Assembly (NCBI GenBank): GCA_013420905.1
Contig: JAAXNY010000006.1
Coordinates: forward strand, 3,596,001 to 3,660,000
DNA: 64,000 nt
Direction of reading: 5' to 3'
Source: Collybia mongolica
Taxonomy: Eukaryota; Basidiomycota; Agaricomycetes; Agaricales; Clitocybaceae
The position numbers were made by a program, and so were the translations under genes. Shown here piece by piece: positions 51,581-63,844 of this stretch (position 1 is the first letter of the stretch; each line of letters starts with the position of its first letter). Below the pieces are notes generated by a model that saw nothing but the letters and a program-made list of their open reading frames with translations, was not told the origin of the DNA and made no database searches.

Positions 51581-53502
51581 ATGCACCCGTTAATAGGGCG
51601 CCTTATTGTCAACTTCGTCTTGTGCTTAATCTGTTTCATATCCTATTCGTCTCAAATATTCGTGATATGGCCATGGTACGGCAGTGTTATCTCTGTTGAG
51701 CTCCTCGCACTCCTTGTGCCTTTCAAGTGAGCATTAAGAACTGTCATTAGATCTGCCATAACTGAAAATACAACAAGTATCCTGGCCGGAATGCTGCTGT
51801 GGAATTACTTTTTATGTGTTATCACAGACCCAGGGCGAGTTCCAGATAATTGGGTGAGTGTTAGTGAATAGGAAATATGCGTATCTGTTGATGTCCCTTC
51901 GCTAGAAACCAGACACGCACTCGGATGGATATGAAGTTAAGAAGTTGACAGGAGGGCCTCGGTATTGTAGAATGTGCGAGAAATACAAACCCCCACGAGC
52001 CCACCACTGCCGGCAGTGTAATCGGTGCGTCGTGCGACAGCGCACTGGCTATCAGTTATTAATTATGAAGATTTGCAGATGCGTTCTTCGAATGGGTATG
52101 TTGCCATATAATCGAACTCTTCAATCCACATCACTCATTTATGTAGATCACCATTGCCCCTGGGTGAATAATTGTGTAGGACACCATAACTATGGGCACT
52201 TTATACGGTTCCTCTTTTATGTTGACCTGGCTTGTTCCTATCATCTTGTCATGCTTACTCGAAGAGTATATGCTGCAACTGGCAGCCGATATTGGGTATG
52301 TTGTATATCAGACATAGCCTGTTGTGCATCACCAACTCATCGGCTCAAAGGACGAGCCATCGAGCATAGAGCTGGTTTTCATCATCCTTAACTACGTCGC
52401 TTGTGTTCCTGTTCTCCTGGCCGTTGGAGGGTTTAGGTGCGTCTTTCGGATTGTTCTTTGTGTCAGTGTAGCTGATTATTCATCCGCAGCATCTATCACT
52501 TCTACGGTTTGTTGGGAAATTCAACAACAATCGAAGGCTGGGAAAAGGATAAAGCTGCCACAATGGTTCGCCGAGGTAAAATACGCGAGGTAATAATTGG
52601 ATTTCTCTGTATGACACCACCACTCATTATATTCTATTATAAGGTCAAATTCCCATATGTATGTTCATCAGTCAATGTATGAAGACCTCCATCTCACCTT
52701 TTTCCTGTCGCAGAACTTGGGTCGAAGGAGAAATATTGAGTCTATCCTTGGTCCCAATCCCATTCGCTGGTGTTGGCCAACGGTCACTCCTGGTACTGGG
52801 TTAAAATATCAACTTGCAAACGACGACGGTGAGTCGCTCGAACTGTCAGCCAGGAAAAGAGTGCCCGAGAGCTCTCGCGACTGGGATTTGGAAGGTCGTT
52901 GATCTGTAGGTGGCCAAATGTATGATCCATTTTATCATGGCGCCTGTCTGTAAGCACTCGTGCTCTTTAACTCATGTCCTTCATACCTTCTGTTTTTGAT
53001 CTTTTGTCGAACTTATGGAGCTTGTGTTTTTTCCCTAGATGACCATGAATCATGGCCTCCTCGGGATCCAACTGAGCACGGAGCAAGTTCCCTTGAACAA
53101 GACTTTGCGCTTCCCTCATCTCCCTGGACATATGAAAATGGATCTGTCAACCCTAACCTCGAGCCATTCAATGGCCATCTCCGCAACCAGGATACCTCGG
53201 CCAAACGGCGTAGGCCAATTCTAGGAAGATCAATGTTACCCCCATACCACCCTGATTATCAAGAGACCAGCGACGTGGCAGACAGTTACTCGTCTGAAGA
53301 GAGTGATGACGAGAAGCGAAACTTTATTAGGAGAGGCTCAGAAGGCTATGAGGTGCGACCAGTGGAAAGAGAAGACATGCTGCAACATTACCTGCGAGAA
53401 ATCGGAGAAGAGCCCGGAAGATATCATCGCTACATCCCATACCCAGAGAGTGATAACGAAGACGACGATATACCGCTTGCGCAGGCGCGAGGACACATCT
53501 AG
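51581..53502 (+). CDS. PFA4: DHHC palmitoyltransferase Pfa4
   Basis: An ER enzyme that S-acylates proteins; chitin synthase Chs3 is the known yeast substrate. The start at 51581 ([12 protein letters not shown]) leads into two membrane helices. An in-frame ATG at 51545 is possible. The cysteine-rich domain reads [20 protein letters not shown], then [20 protein letters not shown], with the catalytic DHHC intact after splicing through a 17-nt exon (52079-52095). [10 protein letters not shown] (about 52530) is the family TTxE motif, and [16 protein letters not shown] with WCWP is Pfa4-specific. VKFPY comes from a 15-nt exon (52644-52658). Two further membrane helices lie at about 52200-52450. A long acidic, hydrophilic tail ends at 53502. 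Confidence 0.93.
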
Positions 53503-54075
53503 TTAGAAGTTAGATAAAGATGGGACTTTAGTCATCATTAGATATTTTAAGTTGAACACCAATAATCTAGTTGCAATCAAGAGAGACGAAGCCCGCAAAC
53601 TGGACAGATGCGTTTGATTTTGTGAGGAATTCAAAAAGGTCTCCTCTCCCTCCTCTACCTCTACCAACCCACCCCCCAAGTGCGCCTTAACGGGGACAAG
53701 GGTATGTCCTAAACAAGATAGGCCATTAGTGGTAAGCATTGTTAAATTGGAAATAGAGGATGATGAAATTGGGGGAAATCAGTAAACCCGGTATATGATC
53801 TCATGATTGTTATATGAATAGTCGTATAATAGGGAACCAAAAGATCATCACGATATCAGTACGATGGGGGACACTCACAGCTAGGGGCCTAGGAGAGAAG
53901 TGAGAGGTGATGAGAGTGGGAAAGTGAGAAAAGGGAGTATTTAAACTGGGAAACGCGTGACTTGATTGTGACGGGTTACGCGATGGAAGTGGAAAGTAAT
54001 GGAATCGTTTGTCATTGATCGTCATTAACTCGAAACCATACAATCTCCCCCTTCAACCCCCCAAAAAAAGAAAAC
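53503..54075. other. Intergenic region upstream of the RING gene
   Basis: About 570 bp. The last 40 bases before the ATG are pyrimidine-rich (CTCCCCCTTCAACCCCCC), common in fungal promoters. Nothing else was recognised. Confidence 0.4.
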
Positions 54076-55735
54076 ATGTCCTCAAGGGAGCCTCTCTGGT
54101 TCTGCCATGAAGTACGTCCCTGTCACCATACACCATACCATTTACCAATTCATAACATTGACTTATATACTCCCCCAAGTGTCATGCAGAGATGAGGCCG
54201 CTCATGGTGCGATCCGACTCCACCCTCTCGCCTAACAATTATTAACCAGAAGATTCGCCCTAAGGTTCCAGATCCCGTTTGTGCATCATGCCATGGCAGT
54301 TTCGTCGAGAAAGTTCGCCGACACCCCATAATAGGCCAAGCACAGTCTAACCGTGGATTTCCCGTAGATCGAGGATCCTTCAAATGACCCGCGCGAATTT
54401 GGTCGCCCGGACGCTGCAGATTTCGAAGAAGGTGGCCTGCCTCCTGGAATAGACACATTTCTCAGTATGTCTACCTGAAGCCTGGCGCTTATATCTCATT
54501 CACACCAAATAGTGACCCTACAAGGCTTGATGGATCATGGAATGGCGGATGGGAACAGGTCTCCCCATGCTGGTGCAGATATAGGTGTTGGGGTGAGCGG
54601 TCATGCGATTTATTTCAATCCAATTTTCTTAACCCAAATCAACCAGGGCAATAGACATACATTTCAGATCCGCACCAGCTCCGGTCGACGATCTAATAGT
54701 ATAGGAAGCCGTTCAGGCGGAACGGGGAGTCGAGGGGGAGTCGAAAGCGCCAGCCGCCCAGGTGGTGTACCAACAATGTCGGAGTGCGACCACCAATGTC
54801 TCTATGGTTGGATGTACTTACCCTGCTTGCAGATTCCTTCGGAGAGGCTCTGATAATACCGATGGCCCAACAATAACTGGTCCCATTATGGCACAATATC
54901 TTATGGCACTCCTTGGGCACAGAGGTCCTGTGGATCCATTGTTTGGATCAGCAATGGGTGGGATTGAAGAAGGAAGGATGGGTGACTACGTATTTAATCA
55001 AGAAGGTGACCACTTTCGTCCATAATTATATCTATATGTTTCTCATATATCTGAATAGCTCTGGATCATATTATAACCCAGCTCATGGAAAACTCCAACT
55101 CGCATAGGCCTGTGCCCGCGACGGAGGAAATTATATCAAACCTACCGCGAGAGGTTTTGGAACTAGGATGTAAGTGATTGCTACCTCCTAGTACAGCACA
55201 GATTGACATTGTTTGTAGCGTCTACACTAGAGAAAGACTGCGCCGTCTGTAAAGACCAATTCAAGCTTGGGACGGATGATCCCGATGAACAAGTCGTCAT
55301 AACTCTTCCATGTAAACACCCATTCCATGAACCTTGCATCTTGCCGTGGCTGAAGTCTAGTGGTACATGTCCTGTGTGCAGGTCAGTTCAATTCCCTCTG
55401 CTGGCGTTTCCCTTCTTATACTTTTTTGCAGGCATGCGCTCGTTCCTCAACCAGAGCACCATCCAGCCCCTGGTCCGGGAGTTGATTTCCGAGGTCCGTC
55501 AAACCGCTCTACTAGCCCATTATCTCAGCGGCCACGGTCGCCAGATCGGGCACCACAAGATCCCAGTGGTCTCTTTCAATCGTTATTTGGTGGCTTTACA
55601 GGCAGCAGAACTGGCAATGCACCCGGAAGTACCTCTTCTGGGCATCGCCGATCGAATTCTGATCACACCTCTAATCGGGGTGCCAACCCAGGAAACAGTA
55701 ACATCCCCGGCGGCTGGAACGACGATCTTGACTGA
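54076..55735 (+). CDS. RNF126/RNF115-like RING-H2 ubiquitin ligase
   Basis: The N-terminal exon MSSREPLWFCHE joins to CHAEMRPLM and then VPDPVCASCHGSFVEK, making a four-cysteine zinc finger like that of RNF126/BCA2. The middle is Gly/Ser/Pro-rich (about 54510-54800) with GNEY-like short exons. The RING reads DCAVCKDQF, then LPCKHPFHEPCILPWL and GTCPVCR (about 55236-55381), a C3H2C3 arrangement with all eight ligands present. Splicing at about 55382-55432 links it to a Ser/Pro/Arg-rich tail ending GGWNDDLD at 55735. Relatives act in quality control of mislocalised membrane proteins. Exons between 54480 and 55100 are less certain than both ends. Confidence 0.85.
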
Positions 55736-55890
55736 GGTTATATGGTAACTGGTTTGTCCACTTTATCGTAATTCCCACCATTTCCACTGTGTTCTCAGGC
55801 ATACTCTCATAGCTAGAGACAACTTAATTCACACTTGTATCTGCACATGCACATCAATTTATTCCAGACACAATATCAGAGAGACGGTGA

Positions 55891-57728
55891 TTAATTTATC
55901 GTGGAGTGGGTGGAATCTGTGTTGGCAAAGCCGACACGGTGTCCAGCAGTATCAAAGACGGAGTAGAAGCGCTCAAGGAAGGCAAACCCATTAATGAAAT
56001 CGAAGCCCTCGCCACTGGGTGTTCCAAGGTTGCCTACAATGAGATAGATGTTGCCCGATGTGCCGCCAATGGCGGTGTTGAGGGCACGAGGCCAAAGCTG
56101 GGCATTAGCAGTGAACTCATAGGTAACCTGAAACCATATATATGTCAGGCGGTCATGTTCGTCCCAAAACAAGCAGGTTGACCTACGCCGCCAATGGTAA
56201 AGAACAAACTCTGCAGGTTGGCAAACTGGGCGGTAGTGATGCGTAAAAGACCTGTTGCACTGTCAGGAACTGCACCAGTGGCAGAGCGATAACGAGCGAA
56301 AGCGTCGGAGGCAAGAAGCAACAAGGTTGTCCCTGAATGAGCACATAGAAGTGAGACAGTATACATTCGAGAACAATGGACAGCATACCGGTATCGACAA
56401 TGCCTGCATTGGTGCTCAAGATTGTCGTTGACGCGCCATATCTGATCGTCTGAGTAATGCCCCAGAATTCCGACGCCGGGGAGATGTTAGTAACCGGCCT
56501 TCAGAGTCCATGAGCCACATGAATGAGATAAATGCCATGGCGAACGTACGTAAATCCGATCGATCCGGTAAACTTGTTGCTGTCCGTACCACCTACACAG
56601 GACCAGTCAGTTACCCAAAATTTGAGGCCAATTTTTGACTAACCCCATGTGAGCTCTCCGTTGAGACTGTCAAGAGTCGTTGTGGGAGCGAACGAGATAC
56701 CAATTTCATTGGAGGAGATCGTGCCCCGAGCGAACAAATTGTCCGTGACAGTGGGGATGCGGGTGGTTGTGGCGGGCGAGAGAGTACCTGCGGCAACCTC
56801 TCAGAACTGGTTTGGATCAGAAATCGAATAAGACTACACACCAACCGTGAGATCGACAGGTCCAATACTAAAAAAAGTTGGGTCAATGCTTAACTACATA
56901 CGAAATACAGGGAAACATACCCCAAAATTCCATCTGTTCCCTCAAAGCCGGAGGACTAAGAATAAAACGATTGATTTCAGTATTTTCAGAGGAATAAGGG
57001 GTGATTTTACGCTCGATGCAACTCCAATTGATTGGCCTGGAATAACGAGCCCAGATGCGATCGTCACCGTGTCGGTGAACTCAGTACCTGGAAAATATTA
57101 TGCTTTGGGCGATGGACCGCGACCAGGTACTTTAAATGTCATACCTGAGAAGGAGCCGGATCCATAGGTTACAGACTGGTAAAGGGCGTTAATCTTGTAA
57201 TGAAACAAATGCGACGAGAGAGACATTACCACACGGTTCGATGTTTGCACACTGGTACTGGTACGAACGTAGGACCTTGTAGCACCGACCCACGTGTTTG
57301 AGCTAATCCAAACCACTTAAATACCTCACAACAAAAATGTAAAGTATCACCCAGACCTTCCAGTATCAATCAAGAGTTGGTCTATGACATCAAACGTGAA
57401 CGGGGAGAGCCTTGGCGAATCTCGTTGCCAGAAACTCACATTGTGTGGGAGGACTTCCGACGCCAATGGAGGCAATATAAGTTACAGCCTGGTTGTCGAC
57501 CTGCTCGTTTATAATGGCGTCTACATGGAATTTCCCGGCGATCTTCGCCTCTGCGCGTGCGCGGAGTGCTTTAGCTCTTGTAACATCGTGCCTCAGGAGA
57601 TTGTGGACGCTGGTTGCGTTAACTCGCCTCGAGATAGGCAGAGTTATTGGGGAGTTACGAACAACGACTGGATTGGCCGAAACAGCCAGAGCAAGCACCA
57701 AAGTCGTCAAGAAAGAAGCTGGAAACAT
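55891..57728 (-). CDS. Secreted aspartic protease (A1 family, polyporopepsin-like)
   Basis: The signal peptide MFPASFLTTLVLALAVSANP is followed by a propeptide with NATSVHNLLRHDVTRAKALR. The mature enzyme begins near YIASIGVGSPP. The first catalytic motif LLIDTGS is rebuilt at about 57378-57361, followed by NTWVGATRSY. The flap has VTYGSGSFSG. The second catalytic motif IVDTGTTLLLLASDAF is joined across an intron at about 56388-56337. The gene ends FAFLERFYSVFDTAGHRVGF then ANTDSTHSTIN. It has about nine short exons. No GPI signal is visible. A broken partial copy lies 1.3 kb upstream, on the same strand. Confidence 0.92.
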
Positions 57729-59050
57729 GGTGGCCGTGAAGGGGACAGGTTTAGAATCAGCTTTCTCTTCTCGACCATATGAAGTTGGCTGATTTTATAC
57801 GAATTTCCCGGCATCATCTCCACATGGGTGTCGAAAGAAGGTTCCATGCACTCGGGCAAAAGTGTGGTCATGGGAGGCTCGAAGATGTGAGGGGGGAACC
57901 ATGGACGATATGGTCAAATACAATTCGTTGTTTCTCATTTGAGGATTAAAAATATCTGGGAAAGAAAGCCCGAGAATGATAATCGAAGGGACCATCAACG
58001 CACACCAGTGCTCACCTCTGTCCGAGGGGCATTATGAAAGGGTTGGAGCTGCCTCGGAACACGGTTGCATAGATAGTAAAAATAGGTTGGGGTCAGTCTG
58101 ATCAGACTACAAGCCCGGGTACCCCAAGCTCTGTGAAAATTCTCGTAACTGAGCGCTGCAGAGCAACGATCCCCCATGGTTGGAACAAATCGAGGATCGA
58201 TCTCAGCTGGGGAGGCATAACTGGATCAGATCATCACAATTAATCGCATTGGGCGCGTCACCTACTCCGTGTATCTTTCCCAAGCCATTGTACAGTATTA
58301 GAATACAAGAGTGCAGTGGCATGTTGGCGTGATTTATGACTTAGATACTTCGTAAGCTACAATTATACATCAACGAACATGGTATACATGCTTACTTATG
58401 GCCTGATTTCAACTGAACCGTCCTGAGTCACACCTCCTGGTATACAATTGGCATTCTTCCATACCAGTCCCTGCTTGCGCGTGTTTTTGAGCTTCCTATG
58501 CGATAAGTCATCCCAAAGATCTTATGTACCGATAATTTGTCCCACGAATCCTGTCATCGAAACGGAGAGTTCACAAAATCAGAGTCTGGTGTGAATTCGA
58601 ACGCGATGCGCGCTCTCTGATCACAACTGCTGATCAGAGTACGAATACAACACTCGTTCAGAACTGCGGGGCCACTATAAATACACCCACTTTCACATCT
58701 CCGCGTATCGTTCTTCCGCTATATCGTGGGGAGTCAATATTCTTGAGAAGAACCTTTTCGTACCCACGGTCGTGCCAACGACCCCGACATTTATAAATTT
58801 CTGGAATGTCGTTCTAATGTCAATTAGCGAAATGTCCAACACCTCGCCTCTGGGGTCTGATATCGCTGTGGCACCTCTCCTACTTCTGTTTGGCGCCAGT
58901 AGCGTTCACCCTGATGGCATCCAGTTTCCATTGATCTCGTAGTTATCTTACACAACGAGACCCATTCTGAGGAATTTTACCACACTCGCCTCCGCATACA
59001 ATTGAGAATAAAAAACTGATGGGCCATATAACTTTATCGTCGCGGAGGTT
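57729..59050. other. Gene-poor region upstream of the aspartic protease
   Basis: About 1.3 kb. A possible plus-strand TATA string (CTATAAATAC) lies near 58674-58683, followed by a 36-codon frame at 58832. No established gene or transposon was recognised. Confidence 0.45.
57793..57799 (-). promoter_or_regulatory. TATA-like box of the aspartic protease gene
   Basis: TATAAAA on the minus strand, 65 bp upstream of the ATG at 57728. Confidence 0.4.
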
Positions 59051-59640
59051 AATGGCGTGGCGCCATGGCGGTGTTAAGTGTACGAGGACAAAGTTGGGCA
59101 TTAGCAGTGGTTTCGTGGGTAAGCTAAATTAGATATAAGTGTAGGTACAAATAGTCAGGAATTTGTATCAAATGGGTTTGACGTACGTTGTTAAGTGGTG
59201 AGCTTGCCGTTCACGCTTCCAAGAGTAGCCGTCTTATGCGAACGCAATACCAGTTTCGTTAGTAATGACAAGGCCTTAGGCGAATGCATTATCTGCGATA
59301 GTGGGGATAACAGGCCAAACGAGAAGGTGCGCATCTCTCAGAGTTGGTTTGGATACATCGAACAAGGTACAAGCCAGGAGTAAGGTCGAGTAGTTCAACA
59401 CTAACAAAAGCTGTGTTGATGCTTGTCTATACTCAGAACACAAGGAAATATACCCTAGGATTCCGTATGTTTCCTTAAAGCTGGATGACTAGGAAGAAAA
59501 CATTTGAATTTTACACCTTAAGAAAGGGATAAGTGATGACATTGTCTCGACGCAACACCGATCGATTGATCCAGAATCACAAGGTCTGGGATATTTCTTC
59601 TCCTGAGGATCAAGAATATGGTTGAGTGGGAGTGGAAGCC
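59050..59640 (-). pseudogene. Decayed partial copy of the aspartic protease
   Basis: Four blocks of this stretch match the intact protease gene in the same order and on the same strand. About 59064-59130 matches 56060-56125 (shared string TTGGGCATTAGCAGTG, with one base changed in the intact gene). About 59198-59330 matches 56644-56800, about 59335-59500 matches 56800-56965, and about 59510-59580 matches 56985-57050. Between the first two blocks about 520 bp is missing, including the second catalytic VDTG. The first DTGS region is absent or unrecognisable. Frames are broken throughout, so no protein is expected. It reads as an old tandem duplicate with an internal deletion. Confidence 0.7.
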
Positions 59641-60861
59641 CACTGTGCGCCGAAGGGACCCATTATAGGGAGTTGGCGGAGTTGACAAAAGCAGACGAGG
59701 AAAAAGTTGTTATTTGGCTTTATATCATTATTATTGCAGTTTTCATAATTGTTGGCTAAGTTGTTGCCGTTTTGGGCGAAATCAAAAACTTTGTGTCGTG
59801 TCGAGCACCCATTTTGTTTTCACCGTAGCACACTAGTACTCAAAACCGACTCAAATTGATCAATGGAACATGTGATAAACTCGTCGTATGCACACCTGTC
59901 TGATACATATAATGGTAATAAGTAACCATCTCAAAAAATTTAATAATTTTTGGGTGCTGGTAACGAGCACTTTGTGTGCCATTTGTGCAGCTGGGCAGAT
60001 GGGGCCTTGTACGAGACATATGGTGTACACATTTTTTATTTATTTAGCATCCTGTGTGAGTTTGAGGACAATTGGATGTACTGAAGAGGTGATGTCGTTG
60101 AAAAGGGCACTGTGTGATTGATGTGCATTGTGATCACTCAATTTCTTCCTCATATATTGCAAAATCACTTTCGTTACCAATCACTGACAAACCTCTTTAC
60201 ATATACAATGAAAACCCAAAGTCTTCTTTGAGCTCATCCATCTCCCCACCGACGTCGAATCCGACATTTTTAAGGATATCATATAGATGTCACCATTGAA
60301 AAGTTATATTTATGCTTACTTTCGCATACGTTGCGTTCATCATTACAGCTCATGGGAGATTTCATATTTTCGAGACAGTTTGACAGTTGTGAGTTGTTCA
60401 TTCCCATGCCATTGTCAATGATCCAGATGGTTGATGGTAAATCTTAGAAATATCGGAGTTGCCATATTTAATCATGGTGTCGAACGCGAACGCGTATATC
60501 TAGAGATCCGATATTCCAGTGGCAAGTGAACACCATTTCTGTTGTATACTTCTTTTTATTTTTTGTTCTGATAATGCGAAATCTCCCCTTCAAAATCATA
60601 TCGAACGACGAGAATAACTGCATTGTGCCAGCCGATGTTATCTTTTGTCCATGCAACACCATTCAACCAGGATGAATTGTATAGCCAAGTTATCCGGTGA
60701 CGATGACTCTCTAAAACTCAATAACGGAATACGGGCATGATGGACATTGTACAATTGATTTGTCGAGGATAAACATATGACACTTATCGTGTGTGTCTCG
60801 TGGTATTACAAGGCAACAAACCTCCTTCTTTTGGTACAATTTAATGCGAATATGATTTGAC
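59641..60861. other. AT-rich gene-poor region
   Basis: About 1.2 kb, richer in A/T than its neighbours. Only short frames with no recognisable domain. It may hold more decayed sequence, but I could not assign any. Confidence 0.4.
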
Positions 60862-62667
60862 CTATGCAAAGCGGACTTTCTCGCCAGGGCGTCCTTCTGA
60901 AAGGAGCACCACAGCCTGGAGACCAAACCGACACTCAGTATGACGGACTTCCATGAAAAGACTCAAGTTACGCACGTATTTCCCGCTGATTTTCCACCCA
61001 GGTTCTTTGGCATCCAGCTTCTCCGCAATTGAATCGCCATCACTTCCCAATCCGACAACCACATCACTCTTGATGGTCCTCAAGCTTGCGATCTTAGGTG
61101 CACCAGCAGAGCTTGCCATGGGCCCGATGGCGACATCAAATGGTGTACTGGCTGGAGCAGCGCAATCGTAGGTCAACTTGCGATGGTTGAGATCACCTTT
61201 AAAGAACACAAGATCCGAGCGAGAGAGGTGGAGAAACAGATCGGGGGCTTCAGAATGAAGGTCCCAGAAGGTGTAGCCGGTACACCAGAATGGATGCTGT
61301 TCGTAAACCCATTTGCCCTCCTTTTCATATTGCTGAAGTGGTATAAGCTTATCGTTTCCATACCACCAACTACATCTAGACATACCTTCCAGCGCGTACC
61401 AAGTCTTCTGAGAGACTCTAATTCGATATCAGAAGCTTGGGGAAAAAGCTGGCCATAGACCAAAATGTTAAGTAGCCACTCCCAGTCTTTCTTCGTCACA
61501 TCAGAAACAAACCAAGGGTATCGTTTTCCGTGGAAACGAATCTGAGTTGCGAGTCCACTCTGAAGCAAGAAATCGGCTTTACAGAAAATTTAATGCTAAA
61601 TCACCATGCACACTCTAGCACACCTAGACGCACCATAGACGCAGTCGCAGTATAATTCGAAGCCAGCATTATCAAGAACAAAATCTACTCTTCCACCAGT
61701 CCTATCGCGAAGAACCTTCACAGTATCCCAGAGACCATTGAGGTGATTGCCAAGTATATTCTTTTCGGTCGCGGCAAGATTGTCCCCTCCGGTGGATTGC
61801 AAAGATTTAATTTGTTCCTCCGTCATATTAATTAGGAGAGAGAGATCGGTTGCGTTGCCCCAGAGGCATACTGGATTCTCCTATAATTAGGACAAATTTA
61901 TATGTAACAGATGATTGAAAGACCTTGGGTCAGCTCCAAGAACATTAGGCGCTCAGCTTCAAGCTTGCCTTCCGCGGAAAGGTCTTCTGAAATTTTAAAA
62001 GGATCGGCAAAGCGCATAGACAACTCAAATACAGCATCCGAAGAACGAGAGAAAGTGTCACACTGCGAGTGCGACCCACGGCGTAAGTGATTGTGATGGC
62101 TGCATGGAAAGAAAAATTTGACCTTCTGACGATAGAAAACATCATAATCATGAAAGAATTTGCTGACGCTGAAACATTCATGAAGACGGCGGTATTTATA
62201 TGCTTCTGCGAACAACCAAGGCGCATTCATAAAGTCTTTCCCTACAAATGTGGTGTTAGATTCTCGTGGCTTGTGTTGAGAACATGTTCGGTATACCTTG
62301 GAAATATTTTGCAATCTCCTTGTTCCAGAGGGCAACGTCGGCTTCGCCATCGTCGATAATGGGTCGGAGTTTTGCATTCCCGCTCAGGTCCGTCATGAGC
62401 TCGCCCATGCGGTCGATGCACGCCACAAGGTCGATTATTCTTTCTTCCGATGATTGCTCATTGAGGGTGCGAGTGGCATCTTCAATGGCCTTTCCAAGGA
62501 TAGTGGGAAGTCGAGACTGCATGGTGGCATGGGCAAAAGAATACTCATGGTAGCCGCGGTACGCAGGCCAAGGGGGGTTGTTTGGGTCAACCTTCCATCG
62601 AAGTTAGATGAGTAGAGACCAATGCGGGAAAGTAGAGGCTGTTACCCTGGTGGGCGTCCTCGGCCAT
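60862..62667 (-). CDS. ARMT1/DUF89 damage-control phosphatase
   Basis: A metal-dependent phosphatase of the DUF89 family, which clears damaged or excess phosphometabolites such as fructose-1-phosphate in relatives. Family blocks in order: NPPWPAYRGYHEYSFAHATM (about 62590-62520), ALWNKEIAKYFQGKDFMNAP, WLFAEAYKYRRL, NPVCLWGNATDLSLL, the metal site VDFVLDNAGFELYCD (about 61685-61640), HGKRYPWFVSDVT, and LVFFKGDLNHRKL (about 61210-61170). A 60-nt intron (about 61000-60940) joins GKY to AVVLLSEGRPGEK, and the stop is at 60864-60862. The first exon probably starts MAEDAHQ at 62667. However, no GT donor there keeps frame with VDPNNPPW, so the true start is uncertain. Confidence 0.87.
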
Positions 62668-63844
62668 GGTGCTTTTATATCTTTTTTCTTGGGGAGATGA
62701 CCGAGAGATAGAGTGACTCTTGAAGGGGGCGCGGCCGGGGAAGTGCCATTTTGCAGGTCCTGGGCGGGTGCCATCGTGGAAGGTAGGAAAGGTGGGTAAG
62801 GTGTTGTTGTTTGGCTTCCTGGGCTGAATTTATATTGGAAAATCGTGCCGCCGCTTAATTATGCATATGCTTCGCAGCCGATTTCACATCTTCCTTCTTC
62901 GAACGACGGCCTTCAGAAAACAGCGGTAAGTATCCCTTCGGAGAACACTGACGTCATGGGAGATTGATTTGCGCTAAAAGTGCACTTCTCAAGTTCAAGA
63001 GAATACACCATCGAGAACGGTTTTGAATTCATGGACTCTGAGTAGAACTCTTTACGAAAGCCCCTATACAACGCACGGGCCCCTCGCAACTGCCCCAGTT
63101 CCTGATTCCTGAGAGCCCAGCCGTAAAAACAACCAAGCTACCACAGTCGATGACGTCACTCCCTTAATCGTGGCAGATCAGTGGAGCAGCAACCCCGCCC
63201 TGAATATCGTAACCTAGCCATTTTCTAATCTATATTCTCAATTGGGCCAAGCCCCGTAATCGATCTCCGTCATGTTCAACCACCGTAGCGACGGGATTGC
63301 AGTTGTATCATTTTCTTCGGATGGACCGTTAGGTACTTATGTGTGTCTCGCCGTCGCAGCTCATCACCCCTGAATCTACTCCGATTCGGGTCAGATACAT
63401 ATATTGTGGGAGAAAAACGAGGGAATGTACATCTGTGTGACAATTTATCAGTTATTTTGACGTCTCGTGTGGTAGCTTTCCAACGCTACATTGCCAGTCA
63501 TGTTCAGATCTAAAGACCTCTATGTCGTGTAAAGGGTGACGTGCACTGTTGTGGTTGGTAGAGATGCTGTCACTGGTTTGCCACTCCAGATTCTAATCAA
63601 ATGTCAATACGCCTCGAGCCGCACCTATTTCCCGACAATGGACTTGAGTTCTTTTCTATTATATTTATTTTACTTTTGTTTTTCTTCTTCTTCAAGGGTG
63701 GCTTGACACGTTTCATGCACGTGTTAAACGCGTTCACGTGAAAGCTTACCCACGAGCGCGTTTGTTATGTTGAGACCTTGGAATTAAATCAAATCTTCCA
63801 GACATTTCTCTCCGTGCTTCTTAAGGTCATATTGGGCTTTAGCC
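62668..63844. other. Intergenic region with a compound E-box/MluI-box element near its right end
   Basis: About 1.18 kb between the phosphatase and the last gene. Apart from the element at 63718-63740 no feature was recognised. Confidence 0.4.
63718..63740. promoter_or_regulatory. Compound CACGTG-AACGCGTT-CACGTG element
   Basis: Two CACGTG E-boxes (63718-63723 and 63735-63740) flank the palindrome AACGCGTT (63727-63734), which contains an ACGCGT MluI box. It sits 105 bp upstream of the ATG at 63845. In fungi CACGTG is bound by Cbf1/Pho4-type bHLH factors and ACGCGT by MBF. Function here is inferred. Confidence 0.4.

Noticed and set aside
59886..60299. Two short plus-strand frames with hydrophobic stretches
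   Set aside because: AT-rich region. The frames lack intron signals, conserved motifs or continuity with neighbouring exons.
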